NCBI GenBank assembly: GCA_036874045.1
Contig: JAZBRI010000008.1
Location: 10,493,001-10,557,000 of the forward strand
Length of the DNA: 64,000 nucleotides
Direction: 5' to 3'
From: Cymodocea nodosa
Taxonomy: Eukaryota > Streptophyta > Magnoliopsida > Alismatales > Cymodoceaceae
The notes under the pieces are model-generated. The model had not been told where the DNA came from. It worked only from the letters and a program-made list of their open reading frames with translations, and made no database searches. Below, piece by piece: positions 48,431 through 61,850 of the stretch (the first letter of the stretch is position 1; each line of letters begins with the position of its first letter). The position numbers were made by a program, and so were the translations under genes.

Positions 48431-50107
48431 TTTAACTTTTCACAACAATATAATAGTCGTTCAGCTTAATCCACGAACCATCCTCGTTGAGTTACAGTTA
48501 ACTCAATGGACTAGCTTCAGTTACTGTTTCTAACTCAATGAACTAATCTCATTGAGTTATAGCTAACTCAATGGACTAGCTTCATTACCTATTTGCTAAC
48601 TCCAAGGACTAACTTCATTGAGTTATAGATAACTCAATGGAGTGACCTTATATTTTCTTATTGACCTCGTGGAGTTAAGGTTAACTCAATGGACTTACTT
48701 TGTTGAGTTAACACTTAGAAAATTTTTCTAAAACTTACTCCTCATATTAACTTCTATATTTTTTTTTCTCCTACATTTTGTCAGCTTAATTAAGGTTAAA
48801 TATATGTCATTAATGTAGTGTTCTAATTTAACTCATTTAAATCTGAACATTATATGCATATTTAACTTACAGTTCATTTCCTGTTATGTAGAATTTACAT
48901 TTTACTTTTCAGCATGCAGATATATCCAAACTTTATCCAAGCATCGTGCATTTAACCATGTCATTCATAAAATTTGTAAATCTTTTAAACAGTCTACAAA
49001 TCTTTAAATAGTTGTATAATACTCAATTCAGTTTTAAATCATTCGTTCACAATTACACAAATTTAGAAATATCTACAATTCAAACATTCATTTATATGAA
49101 TAATTTACATTTACACATAGTGAGATATTTTTCAATACAAGTAGATGAACAATACATTTAGTCCTTTTTCCTAAGTTCATCTACTTCCTTTTGGAGCTTT
49201 TCTAGTTGTTGCTCTAATTGATTTATCTGTTCAACAACTCCTATAATATCTCTAGAAGGTCCAACTATCTCAACAGCTGCAACATTGTAATTTCTGTATT
49301 CCTTCACTGAAATAGCTCTAGATCTTATCCTTTTGGATGCCCATTTCGTGAAGTTAATACTGTCCTCCATTAATGCTGGTATCAAATCTCCATAAAATGG
49401 TTTCTTCTTTACAAACTTTATCTTTGATAAGAAGATTTGACACCAGTTAACTTGAATTCTATTTACAATTGCATACATGGCCCATTTAACAAATTGACTA
49501 AGTTCAATGTCATGGCCTTGTCTCTAATAGATAGTTTTAACTAAAATGTTTGCCACCATGTGTGCTTTCCTATTTAAATACTTCAATCTATTCAGTAATG
49601 GCATACTAGGGTTGATGGCCAAATATTGCTTGATTGCTTGTTTTGTCCATTCAGTTGTAGTTGTATTTTCCAGGATTTCAACGCCATCATTTTCCAATCC
49701 AAAAATGTTCTAGAGAAGCTCTGGTGTTATATGTACATCAGCTTGCTCCACGTTAAAAATTAAATTTCCTTCTTCCTCTCTCAAGTTTACATAAAAATAG
49801 GGTACTAAATTTTCATATACAGCATGCCCTTTTTCTTTTGAAATAAAGTTTAGCAGGCCTTGAAATTTGAATAATTCTTTAATCTCCTCCATTCCAATCC
49901 AATCTACTGGCCTACTGTAAATAACATCATACCCCTTTATCTCTTGATATTTGTTGTATGCTTCCTAACTCCAAAAGTATACTTCATTCAGAACTGTTGC
50001 TTCAGCCAGGTTAGGAATTTGAATTTGTTGCTCTAGAGGGGTTTGTTCTTGGATTTCTTCTTCAATATGTTGAACTTGAGTTTGTTGGAAATAATCTAGA
50101 GATTCTT
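48431..50107 (-). mobile_element. Gypsy fragment G with aORF C-terminal part
   Basis: 48.46-49.15 kb is 3' noncoding DNA like 1-487 and 36.45-37.08 kb, with five or more CRTTGAGTTA/TAACTCAAYG pairs at 48480-48720. The aORF follows on the minus strand to 50107, where copia-A LTR A3 begins. The N-terminal remainder of the same kind of ORF reappears as a tandem array at 58013-60280, with about 350 bp missing in between relative to E. Confidence 0.75.
49158..50107 (-). pseudogene. aORF of gypsy G, C-terminal half
   Basis: PF20167-like part: EEIKELFKFQGLLNFISK, LVPYFYVNLREEEGN, VHITPELL, then FVKWAMYAIVNRIQVNWCQI and LFYGDLIP-like KKPFYGDLIPALM, WASKRIRSRAISVKEYRN, ending in the coil INQLEQQLEKLQKEVDELRK with TAA at 49158. 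Several stops (RIG-type and Q/W sites) and frame changes. Cut at its N-terminal side by LTR A3. Confidence 0.75.
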
Positions 50108-52961
50108 TCTAGGATTGTATGGCTACACAAGAGGGGGGTGAATTTTGTGTTTTTCAACATTTTCAATTATAATTGAAACTTCAAAACTCAAAAATAAGTC
50201 CAGACACTGTTTTCATAAAATCATTTTATTCAAGGTTTCAATTACAATATACAATTCAATTCTCCTCAGAAATTGTAGATACAATTATATATCGATACCA
50301 TGTTTCATCTATACAATTTCATAACTACAAACAAAGAAAACTAATTTGCGAAATTTAAATCATTTCTCCTTATTTGAGATCTTTCTTCTTCTTCTTCTTT
50401 TTCTTCTTCAGCAATTCTTCAATGACAAATATCTGACTTTCTCTACTTCACCGAATTTGTTTTCTTCTGATACTTCAAATCTTTAGTGACATAAATCTTA
50501 CCTTTTTCTACTTCACTGAATTTTCTTCCACCTAAGAGCTTTTCCCTGAAAAGTGTTTTTGATCATTGAAAAGATTTTTCTTTTGGTGTGTAAGGATAAC
50601 TAATCAACGAGAATTCTATGCCTTTTATACTATATCTTCATTTCATGCATATCCTTCACATTTAATCACTACCAATTTTCCACTTCTTCACGTTTTCTCT
50701 TTTTCCTTCATCGAAATACATATGTTCTGAACTACGTTTACATTTCAAATTTTCTTTAATTATCAATCCTAGATCTCTAGAAAATTTCCTACAAAACAAA
50801 CTTTCTCGTCCAAAAACTTTCATCAGGTGTAATAAGTAGTCATTACTTTAATGTTAACTAAATGAGTAAAACAAGTATATATATAACATAACATTTCTAA
50901 CTTAAGGAGTTCCTCGTGTGCCAACTCACGTGACAAGTATTGTAGCTAACTCAATGAACTAAGTCTGTGGTGTTACGTTAACTCAACAAACTAGCTTCGT
51001 GGTGTTACAATAACTCAACAAACCATCTCCATTGTGTTACAGATAACTCAACGAGCTAGTGATAAACAAATGTTTTTATAATAAAAATTTTACCACGTTC
51101 AAAAATAACAACTTAAGTTTATAACGCAAACCTAACGCAATGCCTTAGTGTTCAATATAGCAATTCAACTTGTTTAATTATGTTAACTTAACGAGTTAAG
51201 CATGTGCACCTCACGTGATACAATATGACATTTGTAACTTTTAATTCACCACGTGTACAACACTAACTTAACGAGTTTGTCTCTTCTTTTACTCACTAAC
51301 TTAACGAGTTCTCATGTGACCTATTTTAACCTTTAAGCCTCTAACTTAACAAGTTCTCACATGATCCCTATACAAATAACACTCAAACTTAACAAGTTGT
51401 TTAAACATGCACTGTTCAAGATACGGAAAATATAACTTTAAAACATATCATGCTTTTCAATAAAAACGTACGTTAACTTAACGTTTAGTTAAATGAGAAA
51501 TTAATGCAACAAAACGACTAGTTATTAACTTAGTATAATTTCAGATCCAATATAGACAAATATTTATATCAGTAAACTTTTTTTGTATTAATTGATGTTC
51601 TTTAATTTCTTTTCACAAGCAATAGTAATTGTGCAAATATGATTACTTTCATTCAAAACACATCATCAAAACAAAATACTCAACAATCTCCCTCTTTTTG
51701 ATGATGACAAAACCATATTAAATCAATTATGAAATATATTTAACTCAACAAAGCACCTTCGTTGAGTTAACTTTTAATTCAACAAACAAGTTTGTTGACT
51801 TAAGTTCACTTAAGCTTATTTCTATTGTTTGCGTAAATTTCACCTCTCAGAAATAAAACTTTCAGATGTCAATAATTACATAAGTATCTTTCAGATTTTA
51901 ATAACCACATAATTATCTTTTAGATTACATTATCATCTGTCATAACCACTTAAATATTATCTCTCTTTATAATATATGCAATTAAAAACATAATCATCTT
52001 CTACATTTGAATTTTTAACATTTAACATTTCTCCCCCTTTTTGTCATTAATCAAAAAGATGATTACACAGTATATAAACCAAGAGATATATTTACAGCTA
52101 AACTTTTTGTAAACATAAATAAGAATTAAACCATTTACAAAAAATGTATTGTTCATTGAATCAAACAATAAATACAAACATTACATTTTGTATTCAGATA
52201 CAAGCAAACAAACATTTATCTATCCCTCCAAAGTATATTACTTATAGCATTACATATTTTATCTCCTAGATGCCTAATATCATTTCTGATGTCGTTAAGC
52301 ACACCATCTAGGTCAGGAGGTAGCTAGGGTTGCTATTCTGCTTGAACTAAATAACTTGGCTGTTGTGGTTGTATCTGTTCTGTACATTCTGTTGGTTGTT
52401 GTTGTTATCGTTGAGGTTGATGCATGGCCTAAAATCTTTACAAATCTTTCACACTAAAAGCTCTCATTCCTTTAGTTTCAAAGGGCCAGTCGAATAAATT
52501 CAATTGGCTTGCAAGGAGTCTACATTCAGCATTACCAAAAAATAACTTTGAACTCATATGTTGTAGTTGAGAAGTGAAAACATCAAACCAATTGATTTGA
52601 ATTCTATTCAGCAAACCATAAGTTGCATATAAATAGCTTCTGCTGACTTCTATATTATGTCCAACTCTCTGAAATAAATTAGCATGCAATATATTTGCAA
52701 TGAACCTTGCCTCTGCATTCAAATTTTCCATTAATCTCATTTCAGTATATACATCTGGAATTTTTGATAGCGAGTGAATGTCCCATTTCAGTTGTCTAAT
52801 CATGTCAAATCTATTAGTGACAACAACACCTTCAAAAATGAATTGAATTTTCTTGAATTTGTAATACTTTACACAAAGAAGGTGATACCTGAAGCCTTGA
52901 TTCAGAGTTTAATTCATCTTCAGGAATCTCTTCTGCAAAATAATGTCATGTTGTTCCTCTA
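50108..52961 (-). mobile_element. Copia-A element A3: 3' LTR, polypurine tracts, ORF3 end
   Basis: LTR at 50108-51685 (1578 bp; outer end TCTAGG for TGTAGG). Terminal polypurine tract at 51686-51700, second tract ACAAAAAGGGGGAG at 52030-52044, ORF3 remnant 52216-52960. The rest of the element is cut off at 52961 by an LTR of the same family in opposite orientation, giving an inverted LTR pair around ORF3. 51701-52215 is noncoding as in the other copies. Confidence 0.85.
52216..52960 (-). pseudogene. ORF3 remnant of A3
   Basis: Keeps LNSESRLQVSPSLC, then skips about 300 bp (internal deletion at about 52830) to EGVVVTNRFDMIRQL, LNAEARFIANILHANLFQR, YATYGLLNRIQINW and LNLFDWPFETKGM. Here the Trp of DWP is intact, unlike A1 and A2. 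The Gln-rich end and LNDIRNDIRHLGDKICNAI follow after several Gln-codon stops, ending at 52216. Confidence 0.8.
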
Positions 52962-54725
52962 TGTTGAGTATTTTGTTTTGATGATGTGTGCTGAATGAAA
53001 ATAATCATATTTGCTCAATTACTATTGCTTGTGAAAGGAAATTAAGTACATCAATTAATACAGAAAAAGCTTACTGATATAAATACGTGTCTGTATTGGA
53101 TCTAAAATTATACTAAGTAAGTAACTAGTCGTTTCATTGTATTAATTTCTCATTTAACTAAACGTTAAGTTAGCGTGTGTTTTTATTGAAAAGCATGATA
53201 TGTTTTAAAGTTATATCTTTTGTATCATGAACAGTTCACGCTTAGACAACTCATTAAGTTAGAGTGTTATTCATATAGAGGTTACGTGAGAACTCATTAA
53301 GTTAAAGGCTTAAAGGTTAAAATAGGTCACGTGAGAACTCGTTAAGTTAGTGTTGTACACATGGTGAAATTATAAGTTATGACTGTTATATTGTATCACG
53401 TGAGGTGCACATGTTTAACTCATTAAGTTAACATAACTAAACGCGTTGAGTTGCTATATTGAACACTAAGGCAACGCATTAGGTTAGCGTTATAAAACTT
53501 AAGTTGTTATTTTTGCACGTGGTAAAATTCTTATTATAAAAACATTTGTTTATTACTAGTTCGTTGAGTTATCTATAACACAACGGAGATGGTTCGTTGA
53601 GTTAGCGTAACACCACAGACTTAGTTCGTTGAGTTAGCTATAGCACTTGTCACATGAGTTGACACATGAGGAACTCATTAAGTTATATATCTACTTGTGT
53701 TACTCGTTTAGTTAACATTAAAGTAACGACTTCTTATTACACTTGATGAAAAATTTTGGACAAAAAAGTTTATTTTGTAGGAAATTTTTTAGAGATTCAG
53801 AATTGATGATTAAAGAAAATTCGATATGTAAACGTGGGTCAGAACGTGTGTATTTCGATGAAGGAAAAAGAAAACACGTGAAGAAGTAGAAGACTGATAG
53901 TGATTAAACGTGGAGGATATGCATGAAATGAAGATATAGTATAAAAGGCATAGAATTCTCATTGATCAGTTATCCTTTCACACCAAATGAAAAATCTTTT
54001 CAGGGATCAAAAACACCTCTTCGGGGAAAAGCTCTCTGGTGGAAGAAAATTCAGTGAAGCATAAAAAGGTAAGATATATGTCACTAAAGATTTGAAGTAT
54101 TAGATGGAAGAAAATTTAGTAAAGCAGAAAAGGTCAGATTTATGTCATTGAAGATTTAAAGTATCAGAAGAAAGCAAATTCGGTGAAGTAAAGAAAGACT
54201 AGATATTCGTCACTAAACAATTGTTGAAGAAGAAAGAGAAGAAGAAGAAGAAAGATCTCAAATAGGGAGAAATGTTTTAAATTTTGCAAATTAGTTTTCT
54301 CTATTTATAGTTATGAAATTGTATAGATGAAATATGGTATCGATATATAATTGCATCTACAATTTCTGAGAAGAATTGAATTGTATATTGTAATTGAAAC
54401 CTTGAATAAAAATGATTTTATGAAAATAGTCTCTCAACTTGTTTTTGAATTTTAAAGTTTCAATTATAATCAAAAATGTTTAAAAACACAATTCACCTCC
54501 CTCTTGTGTAGCCATATGATCCTACAAGTGGTATAAGAGCTTTGTTAATAATCTTTGATATAAAATCGATTCCAACTTATTTAATATCATTGCTTATTCT
54601 GCCTTCCTTGTTTTTAAACAGAAATTAATATCTGAGCATATGTTTAACTTTCTTGATTTAAAGCTCAAGTTGTTTTAAAGTTTTAGACTGTTTAAAATCA
54701 AATAGGTTGAAAAATCTAAGGTAAG

Positions 54726-56712
54726 ATGGCTACTGGAAATGGTAATTTTTGTTTGTATGAAGGCCAAAATCTTAATCGTCCTCCTTTATTTGATGGAATA
54801 CATTTTGAATATTGGAAATATAGGATGACTGTTTTTCTTCAAAGTATAGATCATAAGTTGTGGTTCATGATTTCCAAACCATATACTCTGTTAACTACTC
54901 CTTATAATACTCGGACAATTACTAAAAAAGAAAATGAAACTCTAAATGCTAAGGGCTTAAATATTTTATTTTGTGCATTGAGTTATGAACAGTTTAGTAA
55001 AGTGTCGGCATATAAATCTGCTTATGAGGTGTGGCATGCATTAGAAGTTTCACATGAAGGTACTTCTCAAGTTAAAGAGACTAAGATAAACACGTTAATT
55101 CATAAGTATGAACTTTTTAAGATGCATGAAGACGAAAGTATTTCTAAGATGTTTTCTAGATTTCTTGATATCATAAACTCTTTAAAATGCTTAGGAAAGA
55201 ATTTTGAACAGAAGGATTTGGTGAGGAAAATTCTCAGATCCCTAAGTTCTAAATGGTCTCAGAAAGTAACATCAATTGAGGAATCACAAGATTTAAATGT
55301 TTATACCATGAATGAACTGATAAGAAATTTAACAGCTTATGAAGTTCAATTAAATGAATCACTAAGTCAAAACAAACTAAAAATGAAGAAAGAAATAGCC
55401 TTCGAAATTAATTCAGATTCTGATATATCTACTGATTCTGACGAAGATTTGATCTTGCTGACTAGGAAATTCAAGAAAACATGGAAAGCTAAGAAACAGC
55501 AAAGGAACAAAAATGATAAACTCTCAACGTCAAAATCACTAAATGACAAGAATTCTTCATCTAGAAAGTATGTATGTTACAAATGTAAGAAACCTGGACA
55601 TCTTTCTCTAAACTATCCTATAAGGAAAAAGGAAAAGCATAGTAGGACAAATCAGAAGAAAATGGTTCAAAAAACTTAGAAAAAGTTTTACAAGAAAAAA
55701 GGCTTTGAAGGTCACTTGGGATGACACATCTAAAGAGTCTGAATCTGAGGAATCATCATCAAAATCTTCACATTCAGAAGGAGAACTAGAGTTAGAAGAT
55801 GTTGCTCATGTGTGCTTCATGGCAGATGAGTTTGAGGTAATATCTGATCCTAAAAGATATTCAAATTTTAACTTTGATGAATTATTATGTGCTTATCATG
55901 CATTATTACAAAAACTTAAAGTTTGTAAACTGGAAAATAAGAATATCAGAAACTCTTTATCCATTGTGGAAGAAGAAAATTGTTTCCTGTCTACTACTTT
56001 AGAAAAGTTTAAATGTGATAATGAAAATCATGCTAGAGATTTGCATAAATTTAGATTTAATGAATGTGTCTTGCATGAATAAATACATAATACAAATGCT
56101 GAAAAATTAAAGATAGAATCTGAAAATGAAATGTTGAGAAAAAATATAAATGATCTCGAGTTAGAGATTGATAAATTAAAAATGAGAGAGCTAGATTTAA
56201 ATTCTACCATTGAGAAATGGAATTTAAGTCAAACTAAGTTAGACAAACTAACTAGTACCCCTACGGTGTCATATAAATTTGGCTTAGGATTTGATTATCC
56301 TGAATCTCAAGCCAATAAAGGATTTATTAGTTGCATCTTAAGTAAATCTATGACTAAAATTCCTTTTATCATGAAACAAGGTAATAAATATGTAGAAGTA
56401 GGTAATTCAAGGGATGAATCATGTAGTAATAATATAAATCAATGTGATTTGTCTAAATGTACTTCTAACATGACTATTAATGTTTCTAAAAATCTTGTTT
56501 CTTTTTCTGGAAATTCAGTTTCTAATGTTTCTAAAATTTCAGACAAATATAGTAAACTGAAAATTCAGAAACCTAAGCATGTAATTCAAAACACTAGTGT
56601 TAGACTAATTACTCATTCTACATGTGATATATCTGAAAATTCTTATGCATAAAAAGATTTTGTATGTACTGAAAATGTTAATACAAGTACAAAATCTTGG
56701 TATGAACTTACT
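54726..56712 (+). pseudogene. gag: Copia-A gag of the chimeric element
   Basis: Longest intact gag N-terminus here: 317 codons open from 54726. NLNRPPLFDGIHFEYWKYRM, SIDHKLWFMISKPYT, CALSYEQFSKVSAYKSAYEV, then DIINSLKCLGKNFEQKDL and a degenerate knuckle CYKCKKPGHLSLNY (last Cys is Tyr). After a TAG at 55677 and an extra A near 55690, the acidic segment and coiled coil follow (LRKNINDLELEIDKLKMREL). The frame stops at SYA near 56650, and sequence identity to A2 gag ends at WYELT (56712), 450 bp short of the gag end. Confidence 0.88.
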
Positions 56713-56730
56713 CATCAAAAAGGGGGAGAT

Positions 56731-58012
56731 TGATAGGAATTTTGTTTTGATGATAAATGCTTTATTAAAGTTTTTAAATAAGTCTAAATAATATTTTCTA
56801 AGTATAATAGTTACATAATTAAATGTTGACAAGTTATCGAAATGTTTCATTTAAAATTTCAGATAGTTAACTTTCAAATAGTTAAATTTTTGAATAGTTA
56901 AAGTTTTTGGATAGTTAGAATTTCAAACAATTAAACTTTCGGATAGTTAACGTTTTGATTTAGTTGAAGAGTTATGTTAAAAACTCGTATAGTTAAGTTA
57001 TTTGCACGTGTGTTTTTAATGTTTTAAGTTGTCACGTGTTTTCCATGTGCGTTCGATAATGAAAGTCGAAGAGTTAGATAACTATTCGAGTTTTTATACG
57101 CATGGATAGATAACTGTTTGAGTTTTATAAAATGACTAACGAATAGATAAGTTTTCTATTTTCAGTCTTGTGTTTTGCAAGTGCAAAAACTCGAAGAGTT
57201 ACAGATAAGTGTTCAAGTTTTTATAGGACTTAAAGGATAAGTGTTCGACTAAAATGAAGACTTAGAAGATATTCTACAAAACTCCAGGAAGATAAAGTTT
57301 CAATGAATCTACGAGTGGAGATCATGGAAATTCAAAATGATAGTGGAGAAAGTGGAAATTTTAAAATTATAGTGGACATAGTGGAAATTCAAAAAGATAG
57401 TGGAAATCATGGATAATTTGAAATTGAAATTAGTACATGGATTATGGATTATGGATTAAGTGGATGAACATGCTGAACGTGAAGTCATAGTTCAACTACT
57501 AATAGAGAGTACGAGCTACATTACATTAAGGATCCCAATCTTAAAAACCAAGTCTGAATATTCAATCCAGATCCCAAATTGAAAAATCAAGTTTGAATAT
57601 TCATATCTAGAAAAATCTTCCCAACATTAGAAGAAGTTCGAAATTCTAAGCAATTTCAGAAAAGGAGCTGCAAATGCAAGAAGTTTGGAAATTCGACAAC
57701 TAGAGAAGAAGAGATACAAAAGCTGAGCAAAAAGAAGGAAAGGAGCTACATGCATCAAGATCATGTTTTATACAATTTGAAATTAGTTTTCAATAAGGAC
57801 TTCATTTTCTATTTGTATTGTATATCAGACATTACTGTATCAAAACTATCAAGAAGGAAATTGAGTTGAAAAGATATTGTAAATTCTTTCTTTAAAGTTT
57901 ATAAAGAATAAAATTTTATTTACGAGTGTTTTGTGCTCTTGTTTTATCCACTAATAATTTTAATTACTAAAGACACAATTCACCCCCCCTCTTGTGATAC
58001 AACGATCCTACA
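56731..58012 (+). repeat. Copia-B LTR, 1282 bp
   Basis: TGATAGGAATTTTG (TGTTAGG in B1) to CGATCCTACA. It holds AGTTAACTTTCAAATAG, GGATAGTTAACG and CACGTG motifs at 56830-57050, like the gypsy F LTR at 16.9-17.4 kb. The mirror copy is at 60281-61517. Confidence 0.88.
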
Positions 58013-60280
58013 TAAATCTACAAAAATGGGTTCTTTATGCCTTATTGTAAATACTACAGGCTTGGATTTCATTTCTTCTTAAGCCTCAAACACTATTTCT
58101 TTTCCTTTTCTTCCTCTAAATTGTTGTGCCTATTCCTCTTCCTCTTCTTTAGATATCAAATCAATAAAAATAGGCTCTTCAGGGCCTTAAGCCATAGGTT
58201 CCGACTCTTCCTATTTTACTTCCTCTATATTTGCTAATCTCAAAGGACCAGCCTTAGCTTCTTTTGTAGTTGGTGCTCAAGCTACTTCTTGGTGTTGCTT
58301 CACCTTAATTTGATATTGGGCCTTCAACTTTTCTTCAACCCCTCTCTTCTAAAGTGCATTAAACAAAAAGTGTGCTTTTGCTACTACCATATCTTTTGAT
58401 TCTCCTTAGCTTTTTTCAAATCAAACCAGTTCTTCAAATTCTTTTAATTCTTCTTCAAATATTGGTCTCATGAATATGACTCTCTCTATTGGTTTGAGTG
58501 GTGGAACTGAAGGTCCTGATTGCTACTCTACTTCTGTAGGCACTTTAGTTTGTTCTTGCTATTATTGCTCATGTTATTGAATCCTAGCATGTGAAACTAT
58601 AGTTCCTATGAACCATTGTCTTGACTTTCTCCTAATGAGTTCTAGGGCAACTTCTTTTTGCTACTCTTGATCTTTTTCTTCTTTTGATAATAAATCTACA
58701 AAAATGGGCTCTTTATACCCTATTGTAAATACTACAAGCTTGAATTTCATTTCTTCTTAAGCCTCAAATTCTATTTCTTTTCCTTTTCTTCTTCTAAATA
58801 GTTCTGCCTGTTTCTCTTCCTCTTCTTCAGATATCAAATCAACAAAAATGGGCTCTTCAAGCCCTTGAGCCACAGGTTCCAACTCTTCCTATTTTACTTC
58901 CTCTATATTTGCTAGTCTCGAAGGACCAACCTTAGCTTCTTTTGCAATTGGTGCTCAAGCTGCTTCTTGGTGTTGTTTCACCTTAATTTGATATTGGACC
59001 TTCAACTTTTCTTCAACCCTTCTCTTCTGAAGTGCATCAAACAAAAAGTGTGCTTTTGCTACTACCATATCTTTTGATTCTCCTTAGCATTTTCCAAATC
59101 GAACCAATTCTTCAAATTCTTTTAATTCTTCTTCAGATATTGGTCCCATGAATACAACTCTCACTATTGGTCTGAGCGATGGAACTAAAGGTCTTGATTG
59201 CTGCTCTACTTCTACAAGCACTTCAGTTTGTTGTTGCTATTATTGTTCATGTTGTTGAATCCTACCATGTGAAACTATAGTTACTATGAACCACAGTCTT
59301 GACTTTCTCCTAATGAGTTCTAGGGCAACTTCTTTTTGCTACTCTTGATCTTCTTCTTCTTCTGATAATAAATCTACAAAAATGGGCTCTTTATACCCTA
59401 TTGTAAATACTATAGGCTCAGATTTTATTTCTTCTTATGCCTTAAACACTATTTCTTTTCCTTTTCTTCTTCTAAATAGTTGTGCCTGTTTCTCTTCTTC
59501 AGATATCAAATCAACAAAAATGGTCTCTTCAAGCCCTTAAGCCATAGGTTCCGACTCTTCCTATTTTACTTCCTCTATATTTGTTGGTCTCAAAGGACTA
59601 GCCTCAACTTCTTTTGTAGCTGGAGCTCTAGCTGCTTCTTAGTGTTGTTCCACCTCAATTTGATATTGGGCCTTCAACTTTTCTTCAGCCCTTCTCTTCT
59701 GAAGTGCATCAAACAAAAATTTTCTTTTGCTACTACCATATCTTTTGATTCTCCTTAGCTTTTTCCAAATCGAACCAATTCTTCAAATTCTTTTAATTCT
59801 TCTTCAGATATTGGTCCCATGAATATGACTCTCTCTATTGATCTGAGTGGTGGAACTAAAGGTCTTGATCGTTGCTATGCTTCTGTAGGCACTTCAGTTT
59901 GTTCTTGCTATTATTGTTCATGTTGTCGAATCCTAGCATGTGAAACTATAGTTACTATGAACCACAGTCTTGACTTTCTCCGAATGAGTTCTAGGGCAAC
60001 TTCATTTTGCTACTCTTGATCTTCTTCTTCTTCTGATAATAAATCTAAAAATATGGGCTCTTTATACCCTATTGTAAATACTATAGGATCGGATTTCATT
60101 TCTTCTTAAGCCTCAAACACTATTTCTTTTCCTTTTCTTCTTTTAAATAGTTATGTCTGTTCCTCTTCCTCTTCTTTAGATATCAAATCAACAAAAATGG
60201 GCTCTTTAGGCCCTTGAGCCATAGGTTCCGACTCTTCCTATTTTACTTCCTTTATACTTGCTGGTCTCAAAGGACCAACC
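58013..60280 (-). repeat. Tandem array of a 678-bp unit from the gypsy aORF
   Basis: Three full units and a partial one, starting at 58014, 58692, 59370 and 60041 (AAATCTACAAAAATGGGC and variants). On the minus strand each unit encodes the charged middle of the aORF: SEEEEEKQAEL-type acidic runs, RRRKGKEI, EEPIFVDLLS, LKVQYQIKVKQHQ. H and E have one unit each. Two of the periods equal 226 codons, so the duplication kept frame. Many stops now. Plus-strand open frames in it are antisense shadows. Both ends are cut by copia-B LTRs in opposite orientation. Confidence 0.82.
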
Positions 60281-61517
60281 TATAGGATCGTTGTATCACA
60301 AGAGAGGGGGTGAATTGTGTCTTTAGCAATTAAAATTACTAGCAGATAAAACAAGAGCACAAAACACTCATAAATAAAATTCTATTCTTTATAAACTTTA
60401 AAGACAGAATTTACAATATCTTTTCAACTTAATTCCCTTCTTAATGGTTTTGATACAGTAATGTCCGATATACAATTCAAATAGGAAAATGAAGTCCTTA
60501 TTCGAAACTAATTTTGAATTGTATAAAACCTGATCTTTATGCACGTAGCTCCTTTCCTTCTTTTTGCTCAGCTTTTGTATCTCTTCTTCTCTAGTTGTCG
60601 AATTTCCAAACTTCTTGTGTTTGCAGCTCCTTTTCTGAAATTGCTTGGAATTTCAAACTTCTTCTGATGTTGGAGAATTTTTCTAGATATGAATATTCAA
60701 ACTTAACTTTTCAATTAGGGATCTGGATTGAATATTCAGACTTGGTTTTTGAGATTGGGATCCTTTTTGTAATGTAGCTCATACTCTCTATTTGTAGTCG
60801 AACTATGTCTTCACATTCAGCATGTTCATCCACTTAATCTATAATCCACGTATAAATTTTTTCTTTAATCCAAATTACTATCTTTTTGAATTTCCACTTT
60901 CTCCACTATCATTTTGAGTTTCCACGATCTCCACTCATAGATTCACCAAAACTTTATCTTCCTAGAGTTTTATAGAACATCTTCTAACTCTTCGTTTTAG
61001 TCAAACACTTATCATTTAAGTCCTGTAGAAACTCAAACACTTATCTGTAACTCTTCGAGTTTTTGCACCTACAAAATCCGTGACTAAATAAGGAAAACTT
61101 ATCTATTCGTTAGTGATTTTATAAAACTCGAATAGTTATCTATCCATGCATATAAAAACTCGAATAGTTATCTAACTCTTCGATTTTCATTAACGAACGC
61201 ACATGGAAAACACGTGACAACTTAAAACATTAAAAGCATACGTGCAGATAACTTAACTATACAAGTTTTTAACATAACTCTTCGACTAAATCAAAACGTT
61301 AACTATCCAAAAGTTTAACTATTCGAAATTCTAACTATTCGAAAATTTAACTATTTGAAAATCTAACTATCCAAAAGTTAACTATCCAAAATTTTAAATG
61401 AAACTTTCTGATAATCTGTTAACATTTAATTACGTGTCAATTATACTTAGAGAATATTATTTAGACTTATTTAAAAACTTTAATAAAGCATATATCATCA
61501 AAACAAAATTCCTAACA
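60281..61517 (-). repeat. Copia-B LTR of B2, 1237 bp
   Basis: Inverted relative to 56731-58012 and to 14582-15778. Contains many ACTCGAATAGTTA, CTATTCGAAA and AACTATCCAAAA repeats (61120-61400) and one CACGTG at 61213. The frame at 60595-60777 is the mirror of incidental frames in the other B LTRs. Confidence 0.88.
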
Positions 61518-61850
61518 TCTCCCCCTTTTTGATGATGTCAAAACCTAATAAGTCAAATAAACTATCTTCTCCCCCTTTTTGGCATTATAGAAAAGTAAAT
61601 AAAATGTAAGGAAGAAAAATGTGCTAAGTACATATCATTGAAAAAGATATTTTTAAACATGCATAACTTTCGTGGATAAGCATAAACTATTTAAAGAAAA
61701 ACTGTTTTAAACATAAATTGTCAAAAACAATCACATGATCATTAAGTGCAGTAAATAGTTTACATAATGCGATTTCTTTACATAAATAATTTTTGGCAAC
61801 AAATTACAAGAAAGAAATCATGCAATACATAATTTTTATAATCACAAGCC
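61518..61850 (-). other. 3' noncoding region of copia-B
   Basis: Two polypurine tracts as in copia-A, near 61518-61532 and 61572-61585, within AT-rich noncoding sequence. Homologous to 14379-14581 of B1 over 61530-61740. Confidence 0.75.

Larger units (their letters stand above)
52962..58012 (+). mobile_element. Chimeric copia: A-type 5' LTR and gag, B-type 3' LTR
   Basis: 5' LTR of family A at 52962-54526 (TATAAAAG box near 53940), primer site AGTGGTATAAGAGC at 54527-54540, gag to about 56710, then directly a B-type polypurine tract (AAAAAGGGGGAGAT, 56717-56730) and B-type LTR 56731-58012 (1282 bp). Pol and ORF3 are absent. Flanking five bases differ (CTCTA, TAAAT), so it is not a simple inserted unit. 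Confidence 0.82.

Noticed and set aside
52957-58017. Target duplication for the chimeric A/B copia
   Set aside because: The outer five bases are CTCTA and TAAAT, which do not match.
58037-60019. Plus-strand frames of 66-92 codons (SSCFLVLFHLN type)
   Set aside because: Antisense of the charged aORF tandem units; the hydrophobic look comes from reading Glu/Lys codons backwards.
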